Source: DASVTU01 sp036387415 (GTDB lineage Bacteria > Acidobacteriota > Blastocatellia > Pyrinomonadales > Pyrinomonadaceae). Taken from it: a stretch of DNA of 64,000 nucleotides. The translations under genes were made by a program, and so were the position numbers. How positions within the stretch are numbered: position 1 is the first letter of the stretch; the number at the start of each line of letters is the position of its first letter. Of the stretch, positions 1-9,902 are shown one piece after another. The notes beneath the pieces were generated by a model. That model saw nothing but the letters and a program-made list of their open reading frames with translations, searched no databases and was not told the origin of the DNA. The stretch is from positions 52,179 to 116,178 of the forward strand of contig DASVTU010000025.1 in the NCBI GenBank assembly GCA_036387415.1, in the 5' to 3' direction.

Positions 1-738
1 GCCGTCGAAGCGCGTGCGAAGGACGAGCGTCGCGCGTCTCCGGTCGCGGTTGGCTGGAACGATTCGGACGCCGACGGCATCCCCGACCGCGCGGAAATCC
101 TCTCCTTTAACGACCGCGAAAACTTTCGCCACTGGTTCACACGTATCGCCGAACTACAGTTTGAAGAAGCGAGCAAGGAATGGAACGCGGAGCAGCGCGA
201 CTGCGCCGGGCTGGTGCGATTCGCTTGGCGCGAATCGCTCAAGCGACACGACCGCGCGTGGTTTCAACGCATGGGCACGCGCTACGAACCTCTCACGCCC
301 GACGTTCGCGCATACAATCTAGAACACAGTCCGCTCGGCGAAAAACTCTTTCGCACAAAGTCGGGCGCGTTCAAAGAGTCGAATTTGCGAGACGGCACGC
401 TCTCCGAGTATGCCGACGCGCGCACTTTGAAGGAGTTCAATTCCGTCTTCGTCAGCCGCGACCGACGCGAAGCCCAACCCGGCGACCTCCTTTTCTTCTT
501 TCAACCGTGGGCGCAGAAATATCCCTTCCACGTCATGATTTACGTCGGCGAAGGGCGCGAGGCGTCCGTCGATACGGACGACTGGGTGGTGTACCACACG
601 GGAGTCTCTGCGTCTGACAAAGGGACGGTCAAAAAAGTTCGTCTCGCCCTGCTCGAACAACATCCCGACAGGCGTTGGCGTCCCGTCATCAACAATCGCA
701 ACTTTCTCGGCTTCTACCGTCTCAAGATTCTTCAATGA
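1..738 (+). CDS. DUF1175 (YfaT-like) family protein, 5' end outside window
   Basis: The frame is open from base 1, so the start lies upstream; 245 residues are visible. A CAGLVRFAW motif (Cys about residue 68 of the visible part) followed later by DLLFFF and HVMIYVG segments looks like the Cys and His regions of an NlpC/P60-type fold, which is how I read DUF1175. In E. coli the DUF1175 gene yfaT sits beside the alpha-2-macroglobulin gene yfaS; here the next gene, 39 bases downstream, is also an alpha-2-macroglobulin, which supports the call. A periplasmic role beside that protein is inference; no substrate is known to me. The stop is followed directly by the next gene's leader with no terminator, so the two are probably co-transcribed. 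Confidence 0.7.
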   Translation, partial: AVEARAKDERRASPVAVGWNDSDADGIPDRAEILSFNDRENFRHWFTRIAELQFEEASKEWNAEQRDCAGLVRFAWRESLKRHDRAWFQRMGTRYEPLTPDVRAYNLEHSPLGEKLFRTKSGAFKESNLRDGTLSEYADARTLKEFNSVFVSRDRREAQPGDLLFFFQPWAQKYPFHVMIYVGEGREASVDTDDWVVYHTGVSASDKGTVKKVRLALLEQHPDRRWRPVINNRNFLGFYRLKILQ

Positions 739-777
739 GACGCTTACCTGCACCTTTCCCTTTCGAGGGCTTGACAC

Positions 778-3700
778 ATGACACGTCGAAACCTTCTGAC
801 CGCGCTCGCATGTTATCTCGGTATCGTCCTCGTTCTCGTCGGCTTCACGGCCTTGCGCGCACGCACGCTCAACCGCTTCGCCGCCGAAAGCGCGCCCGAC
901 ATTCTGCCCGAACACATCGAGTATGCAGCGCCGTCTGACCCGAACGCCAAGCCCTTCTTCTCCGTGATGACCAATCGCACCTACAGTACGCGCGACCGCG
1001 CGCGTGTCTGGATTAATTATCGCGCCGTCGAGAATCTGGACTTTCGCGTCTACCGCGTTAAAGACCCCTTGGCTTTCTTCAAGCAACTCGACAATCCGCA
1101 TCAAGTCGGTGAAGACGAATATGCCGAGGTCGGTGAGAAACTCAAACGCAAGCCGACCTTTCTTGAGAATCTGCGCGCCATCAAAAGTTGGATTTTTGAT
1201 TCGTTCAAAGCCTACGTCCGCTCCCAACTTCAACAACAGTCGCGCAAGAATTTCAACCAGAAATTCCGCACGCCCGAAGAAGACGACACCAGCCATCGCA
1301 TGCCCCTCAACGTCGCCGACTATGCGCGCGTTCCGCTCCTTAACCCCGACCAAATGGTCTCTAGTTGGCGCGAAAAACTCCCTCCGCTCGATAGTAGTTA
1401 CGACCGTCGCATGATTTCGCTCGGACGACGCGAGCCAGGCGTCTATCTCGTCGAAGTCGTCAACGGCGACCTCCGTGCCTTCGGCATCGCCATCGTGACT
1501 GACCTTGCGATGGTGCAGAAGACGAGCCGCGACGGGCAGGTTTTAGTCTACGCGGTAGACCGTCAAACGGGTGCACCGCGCGAGGGAACACGCGTCGAAG
1601 TCTTCCGGGGCAAGCAAGCCGTCACCTCTGGAACCACCAACGGCGAAGGCCTCCTTCGCACACGGATTCAACAACCGACCGCCACCGACGACGGCGAAGA
1701 AGGTACGGCAGCAGACGAAACCGCGAGCGAAGAAGCGACGGACGAGCCAGTCTCCGATTCATATCTTTTCATGGCGAAATCGGGAGAAAATTTCGCTATC
1801 TCGGATTTGGATTCCTACTACTTCGGCGCGAGCGAAGGCGAGGAAGGCGGCAACTCGAATCTTAAAAGCTATCTCTATACAGACCGCCCCGTCTACCGTC
1901 CCGAACACAAGGTTTACTTCAAAGGCATCGTCCGCGAATTGACCGAACAGGGCTACCGTCTCGTCGGCGGCACGACGACGGCCAACGTCATCATCGAAGA
2001 CCCCTCCGGCGCACGCATCTCGGAACAGGAACTACCGCTCTCCTCACGCGGCTCGTTTAGCGGCGAACTCGACGTGCCGGAGGGAGCGCCGCTCGGCAGT
2101 TACAGCATCACGGCTCAAATCGGCGACGCCACCGTCAATGGTTCTTTTGAAGTTCAGGAATACAAGAAGCCCGAATATAAGGTGAAAGTTACCGTGCCGG
2201 AGAAGTACATGCGCGTCGGCGATAAGATGAAATTCAATGTCTCTGCGCGCTACTTTTTCGGCGCGCCCGTCACCAAAGCCGATGTCAAGTATTACATCTA
2301 CCGCACGCATTATGAACCGTGGTGGCGAGACACGGGCGAAGACGAGGAGAGCGCCATCTTTGTCGAGAATTCGGATGAAGAGGAGTCGGGCAGTGAAGAC
2401 TACTACGGCTACGACGACCAGATTGTGCAGGAGGGCGAAGGCAAACTCGACGCACAAGGGCGCCTCGAAGTCGAGTTCAAAGTGCCTGAGCCGGACGCGA
2501 AGGAGAAGTGGGATTACAGCTATCGTCTCGAAGCACAGGTGACGGACGCCGCGCGTCGCATGATGGATGCGAGCGCGAGTTTCGTCGGCGTGCGCGGCAA
2601 ACTCGTCGCCTCGGCCGACCCTGAGCGTTACGTCTACAATCAAGGCGACACGGCACGGATTCGTGTCCGCAGCAACGACCACGAAGGTCGTCCGCAGGCC
2701 ACGCGCGTCAAACTCACCTTCGTCGAGCGGCGTTGGAAAAAGGTCATCAAAAAAACCGACTACGGCGACGACTATCCGACTTATGAACCCGACGACCGCG
2801 TCCTCTCATCAGCTTCCGTGGACACGAATCAACAGGGCGAAGCAATCTACGATTATCAGGTGACGACCAACGGAAGCATCCACATCAAAACCAGCGTCGA
2901 GGAAGACGGACGCGAGATTGTTTACGAGGGCGGATACGTCTGGGTCGCCGACCGCGAAAACGACTGGTCAGACTATTCCTATCAAGGCGAAGAGACCGTC
3001 AAACTTGTGCCCGATAAGAAATCCTATCGCGTCGGCGAAACCGCGCACGTGCTGGCGCTGCTGCCGAAGGCCGACGCGCACCTTCTCGTCACCACCGAAT
3101 TGAGAAACGTGATGAACGTGCGAACGATTGCCGTCAAGGGTCGTTCGGTGGTGATTGACGTACCCATCGAAGCGCGTTTCGCGCCGAATGTTTTTCTCAA
3201 TGTGACCTACGTCAAAGACAGCGAGATGTACACGCAAGACCAATCCATCGTCGTGCCGCCACGCGACCGACTGATTAATCTCGAAATCCTTTCCAACAAG
3301 AAAGAGTATCGCCCGCGCGAAACCGTCTCCTACACACTCCTCGCGCGCAACACGGAGGGCGCGCCAGTGGCGGGCGCGGAGGTCAGTCTCGGCGTGGTTG
3401 ACGAAGCCATCTACAGCATCGCGCCGGAGAACGCGGGCGATATTCGACGCGAGTTTTATGGTCGGCGCTACAACGAAGTGCAGACGAATTTTTCCGTCAA
3501 CTATCAATTCACGGGCTACGCCGGAAAGAAAATCATCAACCTCGCCGCCAAGCGACCCGCCAATCAACTCGCCGATTTCAAAAACGACGGCGACCTCGTT
3601 AATCCCAAGATTCGCAAAATCTTCAAGGATACGGCTTTCTGGCAACCGTCGGTCGTCACGGGCGCGGACGGACGCGCGACCGTCAAGGTCGAACTTCCAG

Positions 3701-5727
3701 ACAATCTCACGACGTGGCGTGCCACAGCACGCGCCATCACCGCCGACACGCGAGTCGGCACGACGACGCAAAAAGTTCTCGCGCGCAAAGATGTCATCCT
3801 GCGTCTCGCCATGCCGCGCTTTGTCACGCAGGGCGACACCATCACGCTCTCCGGCATCGTTCACAACTATCTCACGTCGGCCAAGACGACGCAGATTTCC
3901 ATCGACATTGCGGGCGCGCGTCTGCTCGACCCGCAGATGCAGACCGTCTCCATCGCCGCTAACGGCGAGCATCGCGTCAACTGGCGCATCAGTGCGCCAA
4001 CGACGGGCGAGTTGAAGATTCTCGCCAAAGCTTTGACCGATACCGAATCGGATGCGATTGAAACAAGTCTGGAAGTCGTCCCGCGTGGATTGAAGCAGAC
4101 GCGTGGCGAATCGTCCGTGCTCCTCGACGATACGGAACGAACGTTGACCTACAACCTGCCCGTGGAAGCCGAGCCGAACGCACGCGCGCTCCGCGTCGAA
4201 CTTTCGCCCTCCATCGCCAGCACGCTTTTCGGCGCGCTCGATTACCTGACGACGTATCCATACGGATGCACGGAACAAACCATGTCGTCGTTTCTCCCCA
4301 ACGTTATCGTCGCACAGGCTTTGCAAAACGTAGAGACGGCGAGCCTGCGTGATTCAAACAACATCGAACGCAAAGTGCGACGCGGCCTGCGTCGTCTCTA
4401 TAGCTTCCAACACACGGACGGCGGTTGGGGTTGGTGGAAGGACGACCCGACCGACGCATGGATGTCTGCTTATGTCATCGACGGGTTGGTGATGGCGCGT
4501 CGTGCGGGATATGAAGTGGACGAAACGCGCCTCGAAAACGGACGCAAGAAACTCAAGACGCTCATCGAAGCGCGCAAGACCGACGACGGCAAAGAGATTG
4601 ACGCCGAGACGCGCGCCTACATGGTTTACGCTCTCTACCAGAGCGGCGAACCCGACGCACGCTACATCAACGAACTCTTCAACACGCGCGGCAATCTCCA
4701 AGCCTACGGGCGTGCACTCCTCGCGCTCGCGCTCCACGAAAGAGGCGACCGCCAGCGCGCATCTGCGTTGGCCTCCGAAATCGAACGCGCGGCCACGTCG
4801 GATGAACGAGGCGCACATTGGTCTTCGCGTTACAATTCGCACGGCATGGCGCAGGCCAACGACGTGGAAGCGACCGCGCTCTCCGTCAAGGCTCTCGCGC
4901 GACTTCTGCCGCAGAGCGAACTGCTCCCGCGCGCGGCGCGTTGGCTCGTCTTGAGCCGTCGCTTCGGCCACTACTGGCACTCGACCAAAGAGACCGCGTT
5001 CGCCATCTACGGACTCACCGACTATCTCAAGATGAGCCAGGAACTCTCGCCCGATTACGAGTTGAAGGTTTATCTCAACGGCGAGGAAATTTTCACGCGA
5101 CATGTGACGGCATCCGACGCCGCCTCCGCGCAGAGTTTTGTCATCAACCGTCGTGGCGCGGAGGTCGGCGCACGCAACGAACTTCGCATCGTCAAACAGG
5201 GACAGGGCGTGCTCTATCTTTCCACGACGTTCACGCACTATTCCAACGAAGAAGATGTCGCCGCACGCTCCACGCCGGAGTTGAAACTTACGCGCGAATA
5301 TCTCCGTCTGCGGATTGCCGAAGGCATGGGCGGCGCGCTCGCATGGAAAGTCGAACCGCTCGAAGGTGACATCCGCTCCGGCGACATCATCGTTTCACGC
5401 CTCCGACTCGAAGGTGCGCCCGCGCGTTATCTCCTTATCGAAGACCCGATTCCTGCCGGATGCGAACAGGTGCAGAACGTTAGCGGTTTTGATTTCGACT
5501 ATTCGCAGCAGGATTGGAGCAGTTGGTATAGTTCGCGTGAATTCCGTGACCAGAAGACGGCCATCTTCCTCAACTACTTCGGCGGCAAAGCGACATATCA
5601 GACAGCCATGCGCGTGCAAGTCCCCGGACAACTCCGCATCGCTCCCGCGCGCGTCGAAATGATGTACATGCCCACCGTACAGGCCAACTCGGCGAGCAGT
5701 ACGATGAACATTTTAGACAGCAAGTGA
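778..5727 (+). CDS. Alpha-2-macroglobulin family protein with thioester motif
   Basis: 1649 residues. Residues 5-27 form a hydrophobic signal-anchor, placing the bulk in the periplasm. Macroglobulin features are seen in order: a YTDRPVYRPEHKV segment (about 366-378), typical of the MG2/MG3 region; a second KSYRVGETAHVL copy near 747; the LPDNLTTWR signature (about 973-981); and the thioester site GCTEQ with Cys1164 and Gln1167, followed by an alpha/alpha toroid region to about 1430. Such proteins trap proteases: cleavage of a bait region exposes the thioester, which links covalently to the attacker. The thioester is intact, as in E. coli YfhM and unlike YfaS, although the DUF1175 neighbour is of the YfaS type. 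The ATG at 778 has GAGG about 8 bases upstream. A membrane protein and a transpeptidase-like protein follow on the same strand. Confidence 0.93.
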   Translation: MTRRNLLTALACYLGIVLVLVGFTALRARTLNRFAAESAPDILPEHIEYAAPSDPNAKPFFSVMTNRTYSTRDRARVWINYRAVENLDFRVYRVKDPLAFFKQLDNPHQVGEDEYAEVGEKLKRKPTFLENLRAIKSWIFDSFKAYVRSQLQQQSRKNFNQKFRTPEEDDTSHRMPLNVADYARVPLLNPDQMVSSWREKLPPLDSSYDRRMISLGRREPGVYLVEVVNGDLRAFGIAIVTDLAMVQKTSRDGQVLVYAVDRQTGAPREGTRVEVFRGKQAVTSGTTNGEGLLRTRIQQPTATDDGEEGTAADETASEEATDEPVSDSYLFMAKSGENFAISDLDSYYFGASEGEEGGNSNLKSYLYTDRPVYRPEHKVYFKGIVRELTEQGYRLVGGTTTANVIIEDPSGARISEQELPLSSRGSFSGELDVPEGAPLGSYSITAQIGDATVNGSFEVQEYKKPEYKVKVTVPEKYMRVGDKMKFNVSARYFFGAPVTKADVKYYIYRTHYEPWWRDTGEDEESAIFVENSDEEESGSEDYYGYDDQIVQEGEGKLDAQGRLEVEFKVPEPDAKEKWDYSYRLEAQVTDAARRMMDASASFVGVRGKLVASADPERYVYNQGDTARIRVRSNDHEGRPQATRVKLTFVERRWKKVIKKTDYGDDYPTYEPDDRVLSSASVDTNQQGEAIYDYQVTTNGSIHIKTSVEEDGREIVYEGGYVWVADRENDWSDYSYQGEETVKLVPDKKSYRVGETAHVLALLPKADAHLLVTTELRNVMNVRTIAVKGRSVVIDVPIEARFAPNVFLNVTYVKDSEMYTQDQSIVVPPRDRLINLEILSNKKEYRPRETVSYTLLARNTEGAPVAGAEVSLGVVDEAIYSIAPENAGDIRREFYGRRYNEVQTNFSVNYQFTGYAGKKIINLAAKRPANQLADFKNDGDLVNPKIRKIFKDTAFWQPSVVTGADGRATVKVELPDNLTTWRATARAITADTRVGTTTQKVLARKDVILRLAMPRFVTQGDTITLSGIVHNYLTSAKTTQISIDIAGARLLDPQMQTVSIAANGEHRVNWRISAPTTGELKILAKALTDTESDAIETSLEVVPRGLKQTRGESSVLLDDTERTLTYNLPVEAEPNARALRVELSPSIASTLFGALDYLTTYPYGCTEQTMSSFLPNVIVAQALQNVETASLRDSNNIERKVRRGLRRLYSFQHTDGGWGWWKDDPTDAWMSAYVIDGLVMARRAGYEVDETRLENGRKKLKTLIEARKTDDGKEIDAETRAYMVYALYQSGEPDARYINELFNTRGNLQAYGRALLALALHERGDRQRASALASEIERAATSDERGAHWSSRYNSHGMAQANDVEATALSVKALARLLPQSELLPRAARWLVLSRRFGHYWHSTKETAFAIYGLTDYLKMSQELSPDYELKVYLNGEEIFTRHVTASDAASAQSFVINRRGAEVGARNELRIVKQGQGVLYLSTTFTHYSNEEDVAARSTPELKLTREYLRLRIAEGMGGALAWKVEPLEGDIRSGDIIVSRLRLEGAPARYLLIEDPIPAGCEQVQNVSGFDFDYSQQDWSSWYSSREFRDQKTAIFLNYFGGKATYQTAMRVQVPGQLRIAPARVEMMYMPTVQANSASSTMNILDSK

Positions 5728-5780
5728 CCGGGCGTAAGTGATAGCGGAAAGACGACGGAGACGAAAGCGAGAAGCGAAAG

Positions 5781-6647
5781 ATGATGAAAGAAGCGATGAT
5801 TGCAATCGGCACGACGGCGCGAGAATTTCTGCGAAACTGGCGCACGATGCTCGTCTTCAACCTCCTTTATGCGTTGCTGCTCGCGTCGTTCTATCTCTTC
5901 GTTTCGACGCGCGAAGCGACCGTTTGGCAACTCGTAGTGACGGCGCTCGCGGCGCTCGCCGTGCCCGTGCTTTTCTTTATGATTCAAGCGGCGGGCGTCA
6001 GTTATTCATGGACGGACGCGACGGAGGGAAGCGGCACACTGCTTCGACGGTCAGTGCGAAATTTCTGGAAGCTACTCCTGGTGAGCATCCCGCTCATCCT
6101 GCTCGGTGTCGGCGTCGTCTACTTGCTGAACAAACTACAGGCACGCTTTCCCCTCCCCGACCCGCCGCCCGACGCGATGAGTCGTTCGATGGCGGCGTCT
6201 GGAACACCTTCGGCGCGTCTCTCTTGGGAGACCGTTCTCTTTCCATCGTTGCGGCTTCTGTTTCTCGCGTTGCTGTTGCCGCTCGCCGCGATTCATCTCT
6301 GGATTTCCATTGCGCGCAACGGCTTTGTCGGGACACTGAAAAAGCTTCATCGCGTAGTGGCGTGTGCGTTCGTGCCGTCGTCGTTGTTTGTTTACACGGT
6401 CGGCCTCGTCGCCTTCGCCTTCATTCCATACCTTCTGATTTTCAAACGCACGACCGTCGAAGGCGCATGGCTCGAACTCATCATCTTTGGCCTGCGACTC
6501 GCACTCGCCTTCGTCTTTACGCTCTGGGGCTGGATTATCACGCTCGGCGCACTCTCCAAACTCGCCGCCGCAACCACTGAAACTCACGTCCACGAAGCCA
6601 CGGCTCATGAAGCCGCGCCGTTAGGCGAAACTGCAAGCGTGCAGTAG
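5781..6647 (+). CDS. Six-helix integral membrane protein of unknown function
   Basis: 288 residues with about six predicted membrane helices (near 24-43, 48-72, 97-116, 158-178, 200-222 and 238-262). The spacing and long helices resemble uncharacterised inner-membrane proteins of the glycerophosphoryl diester-associated/YihY type, but I recognise no diagnostic motif. The cytoplasmic C-terminus is rich in Ala, His and Glu. The start at 5781 (two consecutive ATG codons) follows a purine-rich GAAAG. It lies 53 bases after the alpha-2-macroglobulin stop and 64 bases before the next gene on the same strand, so it probably belongs to the same envelope cluster. Function unknown. Confidence 0.75.
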   Translation: MMKEAMIAIGTTAREFLRNWRTMLVFNLLYALLLASFYLFVSTREATVWQLVVTALAALAVPVLFFMIQAAGVSYSWTDATEGSGTLLRRSVRNFWKLLLVSIPLILLGVGVVYLLNKLQARFPLPDPPPDAMSRSMAASGTPSARLSWETVLFPSLRLLFLALLLPLAAIHLWISIARNGFVGTLKKLHRVVACAFVPSSLFVYTVGLVAFAFIPYLLIFKRTTVEGAWLELIIFGLRLALAFVFTLWGWIITLGALSKLAAATTETHVHEATAHEAAPLGETASVQ

Positions 6648-6711
6648 TTGTTGTCATCGTGTCTTTGTAGAAATTTGGGTTCTCCTACGAGGCTTGCACG
6701 CACGACGTAAG

Positions 6712-9681
6712 ATGTCTGCAAATTCGTCAATTAAAGAAGTCTCGACGCGGCAGAACGACGTGCGGCATGGTCGTCGCTTCGCGGAGAGGTTCGGGATATT
6801 TTCGCTTCAAAGGTCGCGCGTGCGGCAGGGCTTTTCGCTCGTCGGTCTCTCGCTTGCGTTGCTCGGTCTCTGGTACTTCTTCAACACCCCGCCGGAGCGA
6901 CACACGACAGCGCCCGTCGTCGCTTCTCCGCCGAGCGTCGCGGAGATTGACCGCGAGTTGCAGGCGGCGGCGAACGAAGCGTTGGGAGCGCGCGAGGGTA
7001 CGATTATTCTGATGGACGCGCAGACCGGACGCATTCGCGCGTTGGCGGGTGAGCGCATGGCCTATGCGGCGTCGCTTGCGCCCGGCTCGACCATCAAGCC
7101 GTTTACTTTGCTGGCCGCTCTCCGCGCCGGAATCGTTGACGAAGACTCGCGCACGCTCTGCCGTGAAGTCTTCAAGCAGCAGGACTTCGAGATACATTGC
7201 TCGCATCCGCGCGCTAAGCCGCCCTTCAATCCATCGCAGGCGCTCGCACATTCCTGCAACTACTACTTCTCCAAACTCGGCGAGAAATTAGACCGCGATA
7301 CCTTCAACGACACCCTCGCCTCCTTCGGTTTCGGCTCACGCACAGGCGCAACCAAAGAAAGCGATGAAACCGCAGGACACTTGCCCCGCCACTGGCGCGC
7401 CAACATCGCGCTCGGCGAAGGTCGTGACCTGCTCGTCGCGCCTATTCAACTCATCACCGCCTACGCCGCGCTCGCCAACGGCAGCCACCTCCCCGTCCCG
7501 CATCACAACGTGCGAGACGACCACTCGGCGCATCACGTTCAAGGCAAGCAATCGACACCCCACGTTCAAGGCGATAGCTCGCCGCTTGATATTCTAGGCG
7601 ACGATTTGGCAGACGAGCGTCGCCGTCTCGACATCGCGCCCGCGCATCGCCGCATCATCCTCGAAGGCATGCGCGGCGCAGTAACCTACGGCACGGCTGC
7701 ACGCGCCGGACTCGACTCGCTGCCGCCGCTCATCTTCGGCAAGACGGGAACCTCCACCCCGAAGGACGCCCCGCAAAACGACGGCTGGTTCGTCGCTTTA
7801 GTGTCTGAGCGTAACAGCGGCGGCATCGACGCGTCGCCCGAAAGCATGCGGCTCGTCGTTCTGGTTTTTCTCAAACGCGCCAACGGTGCAGAATGCGCCG
7901 AACGTGCGCGACCCATCCTCGAAACCTACGGGCGCGCACAGGAAGCAAATGCCTCTGCGACAGCCAAGCCTGCCACAGCAACACCGCAGCAAGAAGACGT
8001 TGACGAAACGACGACGCGAGCGTTCGAGTCCCTTCATCCTTCGTCTGCGGCGCACGATGTTGTGCGCGTCCGTCTCGGACGCGAGGGCGTAACGTTGGGA
8101 ATGTCGCTTGACGAATACGTCTTCGGCGTCGTGAGCGCCGAAGCGAGCATCGAAAACGAGCCGGAGGCACTCAAGGCGCAGGTCGTCGTCAGTCGTACTT
8201 TCGCATTGAAGAACAAGGGGCGTCACGCGCGCGACGGCTACGACTTCTGCGCCAGCACACACTGTCAGAGATACATCGCCGTGAAGGATGAAGGCGTGCG
8301 CCCCGATTTTTACGAGGCGGTGCGAGGCGCGGTCAGAGAAACCACGGGCATGATTTTGCGCGACGCGCAGGGACGCGCCGCCGATGCTTATTTCAGCGCG
8401 GCGTGTGGCGGAGCGACGGCCAATATCAAATCGCTCTGGGGCACGGCGTCGGCTCCCGCCTACTTGCGCGGCGTGAGCGACCCCTTCTGTGCCGCGATGC
8501 CGCACCGGAATTGGACGGATACAATTCCGGTCGAGCGTCTCGCGGATGCACTGCGAAACGACCCGCGCAGCAACGTCGGTCAACGCCTCGAACGCATCAG
8601 CGTTCTCCGGCGCGACGCCAGCGGGCGCGTCGAGTCGCTGGTCGTCGAAGGCGCACGTCGGCGCGTCGTGCGCGGATGGGATTTCAAAATCATCGTGGGT
8701 CGGACTTTGGGCTGGAACGTTATCAAGAGTTCGCGTTTCGATGTGGCGCGCGTCGGCGGAAATTTCGTCTTTCGCGGGAGCGGCTTCGGCCACGGTCTCG
8801 GCCTGTGCCAGTTGGGCGCGCACACGATGGCGCGCGAGGGCGCGTCCTTTCGACAGATACTCAGACAGTATCTCCCAGGCACAACGCTCAGCACCGACTC
8901 ACGTTTAGATAACTTTCGCTCCGACCTTCAACCCAAGACGGACGACCCACACGCGCCCGCTCTGCATCCCGCGCTCTTTGCTTCGGCGTCCGCGCGCAAC
9001 GTTTTGTACACGACTGATGCGAGGGATAGTGCTCGAACAAGTAGCGACGAGTTTTGGTCGTCCGAGACGACGGCGCAACGCGGGAGGTCTGCGCCGCGAC
9101 TCGTCATGTCGAGCGAGGGTGTCCGCGTGAGTTATCCAAAGAGTGTTTTGCGGAGCGATGTCGAAAGCGGCATGCGTGCGCTCGAAGCCGCACGCGCGGA
9201 TGTTCACAGGCGGCTCGAAGCGGCGTCGCTTCCGACGGATGTCGTGCCGTCGGTCGAACTGTTTTTTTATGAGACGGTGGGAGATTTTACCGGAGCGACG
9301 GGCTTGCCTCATTGGGTTGCGGCCACCACACGCGGTCGTCGCATCGAGATGCAGCCGCCCGCTGTGCTTCGTCGCCGCGATGTCTACAACAGCACCTTGC
9401 GACATGAGTATGTCCATGTGGTCATCGAAGCTCTGGGGCGCGGGCGTGCTCCTCGTTGGCTCACAGAAGGATTGGCCGTCCACGTCGCGGGCGAGAGCCG
9501 GATGCTGGCGCGTTCCGGTTCGCCTGTGAACTGGTCGCGCGACGAGATTGAACGGCGACTCGTGCGTCCCGCTTCGGCGCAAGAGATGCGCGAACTCTAC
9601 CGCGCGGCGCATCGAGAAGTCAGCGACATCATCCGACGCGAGGGCGAATCGAGCCTCTGGCGTCATGTGGCGAATGGATGA
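6712..9681 (+). CDS. Fusion: transpeptidase-like + SpoIID/LytB + HExxH peptidase-like domains
   Basis: 989 residues from the ATG at 6712 (a TTG at 6694 is possible but has worse spacing). One membrane anchor lies near residues 40-58. Domain 1 (about 85-400) has the three penicillin-binding transpeptidase motifs: STIK (Ser126, Lys129), SCN (181-183) and KTGTS (344-348). Domain 2 (about 450-740) is SpoIID/LytB-like, with EYVFGVVSAEAS and FGHGLGLCQLGAH (His694). Domain 3 has HEYVH (His898, Glu899, His902) and a downstream WLTEGLA Glu919, the pattern of a gluzincin-type metallopeptidase. Known roles: transpeptidases cross-link peptidoglycan, and SpoIID cuts denuded glycan strands. The combination suggests a periplasmic cell-wall remodelling protein. 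Bacterial alpha-2-macroglobulin genes are often paired with penicillin-binding protein 1C, so the neighbourhood fits. Confidence 0.85.
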   Translation: MSANSSIKEVSTRQNDVRHGRRFAERFGIFSLQRSRVRQGFSLVGLSLALLGLWYFFNTPPERHTTAPVVASPPSVAEIDRELQAAANEALGAREGTIILMDAQTGRIRALAGERMAYAASLAPGSTIKPFTLLAALRAGIVDEDSRTLCREVFKQQDFEIHCSHPRAKPPFNPSQALAHSCNYYFSKLGEKLDRDTFNDTLASFGFGSRTGATKESDETAGHLPRHWRANIALGEGRDLLVAPIQLITAYAALANGSHLPVPHHNVRDDHSAHHVQGKQSTPHVQGDSSPLDILGDDLADERRRLDIAPAHRRIILEGMRGAVTYGTAARAGLDSLPPLIFGKTGTSTPKDAPQNDGWFVALVSERNSGGIDASPESMRLVVLVFLKRANGAECAERARPILETYGRAQEANASATAKPATATPQQEDVDETTTRAFESLHPSSAAHDVVRVRLGREGVTLGMSLDEYVFGVVSAEASIENEPEALKAQVVVSRTFALKNKGRHARDGYDFCASTHCQRYIAVKDEGVRPDFYEAVRGAVRETTGMILRDAQGRAADAYFSAACGGATANIKSLWGTASAPAYLRGVSDPFCAAMPHRNWTDTIPVERLADALRNDPRSNVGQRLERISVLRRDASGRVESLVVEGARRRVVRGWDFKIIVGRTLGWNVIKSSRFDVARVGGNFVFRGSGFGHGLGLCQLGAHTMAREGASFRQILRQYLPGTTLSTDSRLDNFRSDLQPKTDDPHAPALHPALFASASARNVLYTTDARDSARTSSDEFWSSETTAQRGRSAPRLVMSSEGVRVSYPKSVLRSDVESGMRALEAARADVHRRLEAASLPTDVVPSVELFFYETVGDFTGATGLPHWVAATTRGRRIEMQPPAVLRRRDVYNSTLRHEYVHVVIEALGRGRAPRWLTEGLAVHVAGESRMLARSGSPVNWSRDEIERRLVRPASAQEMRELYRAAHREVSDIIRREGESSLWRHVANG

Positions 9682-9888
9682 GCAGGACCCGCCGCACGCC
9701 TGACGCGTCGCCTCATGCGCGTCTTCCCCGTACATCTTACCGATTCAAAATTCTAACTGACAACTGAACGCATCGGGCAGCAGCGGAGACTCGTAAGTCC
9801 TGCGAAAGCACAGACTTGCAGACTGTGAGGATGAGGCCGCAATCGCGCGTCGCTTGGTGAATTTGTGCGAAGCGTGGTGCAGTGTGCG

Positions 9889-9894
9889 TATAAT
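9889..9894 (+). promoter_or_regulatory. Candidate -10 box for sctO, possibly leaderless start
   Basis: A perfect TATAAT ends only 8 bases before the sctO ATG at 9903. A start of transcription 6-8 bases downstream would give an mRNA with almost no leader, and there is no Shine-Dalgarno sequence before the ATG. The best -35 match (TTGTGC at 9863-9868) is 20 bases away, which is too long. Weak but consistent. Confidence 0.3.
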
Positions 9895-9902
9895 GTTTTT
9901 TT

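Noticed and set aside
319..1353. Long minus-strand frame antisense to the first two genes
   Set aside because: It overlaps two well-supported plus-strand genes and has no domain pattern; long antisense frames are expected at this GC content.
2968..4326. 452-codon minus-strand frame
   Set aside because: Lies wholly inside the alpha-2-macroglobulin gene and is a compositional shadow.
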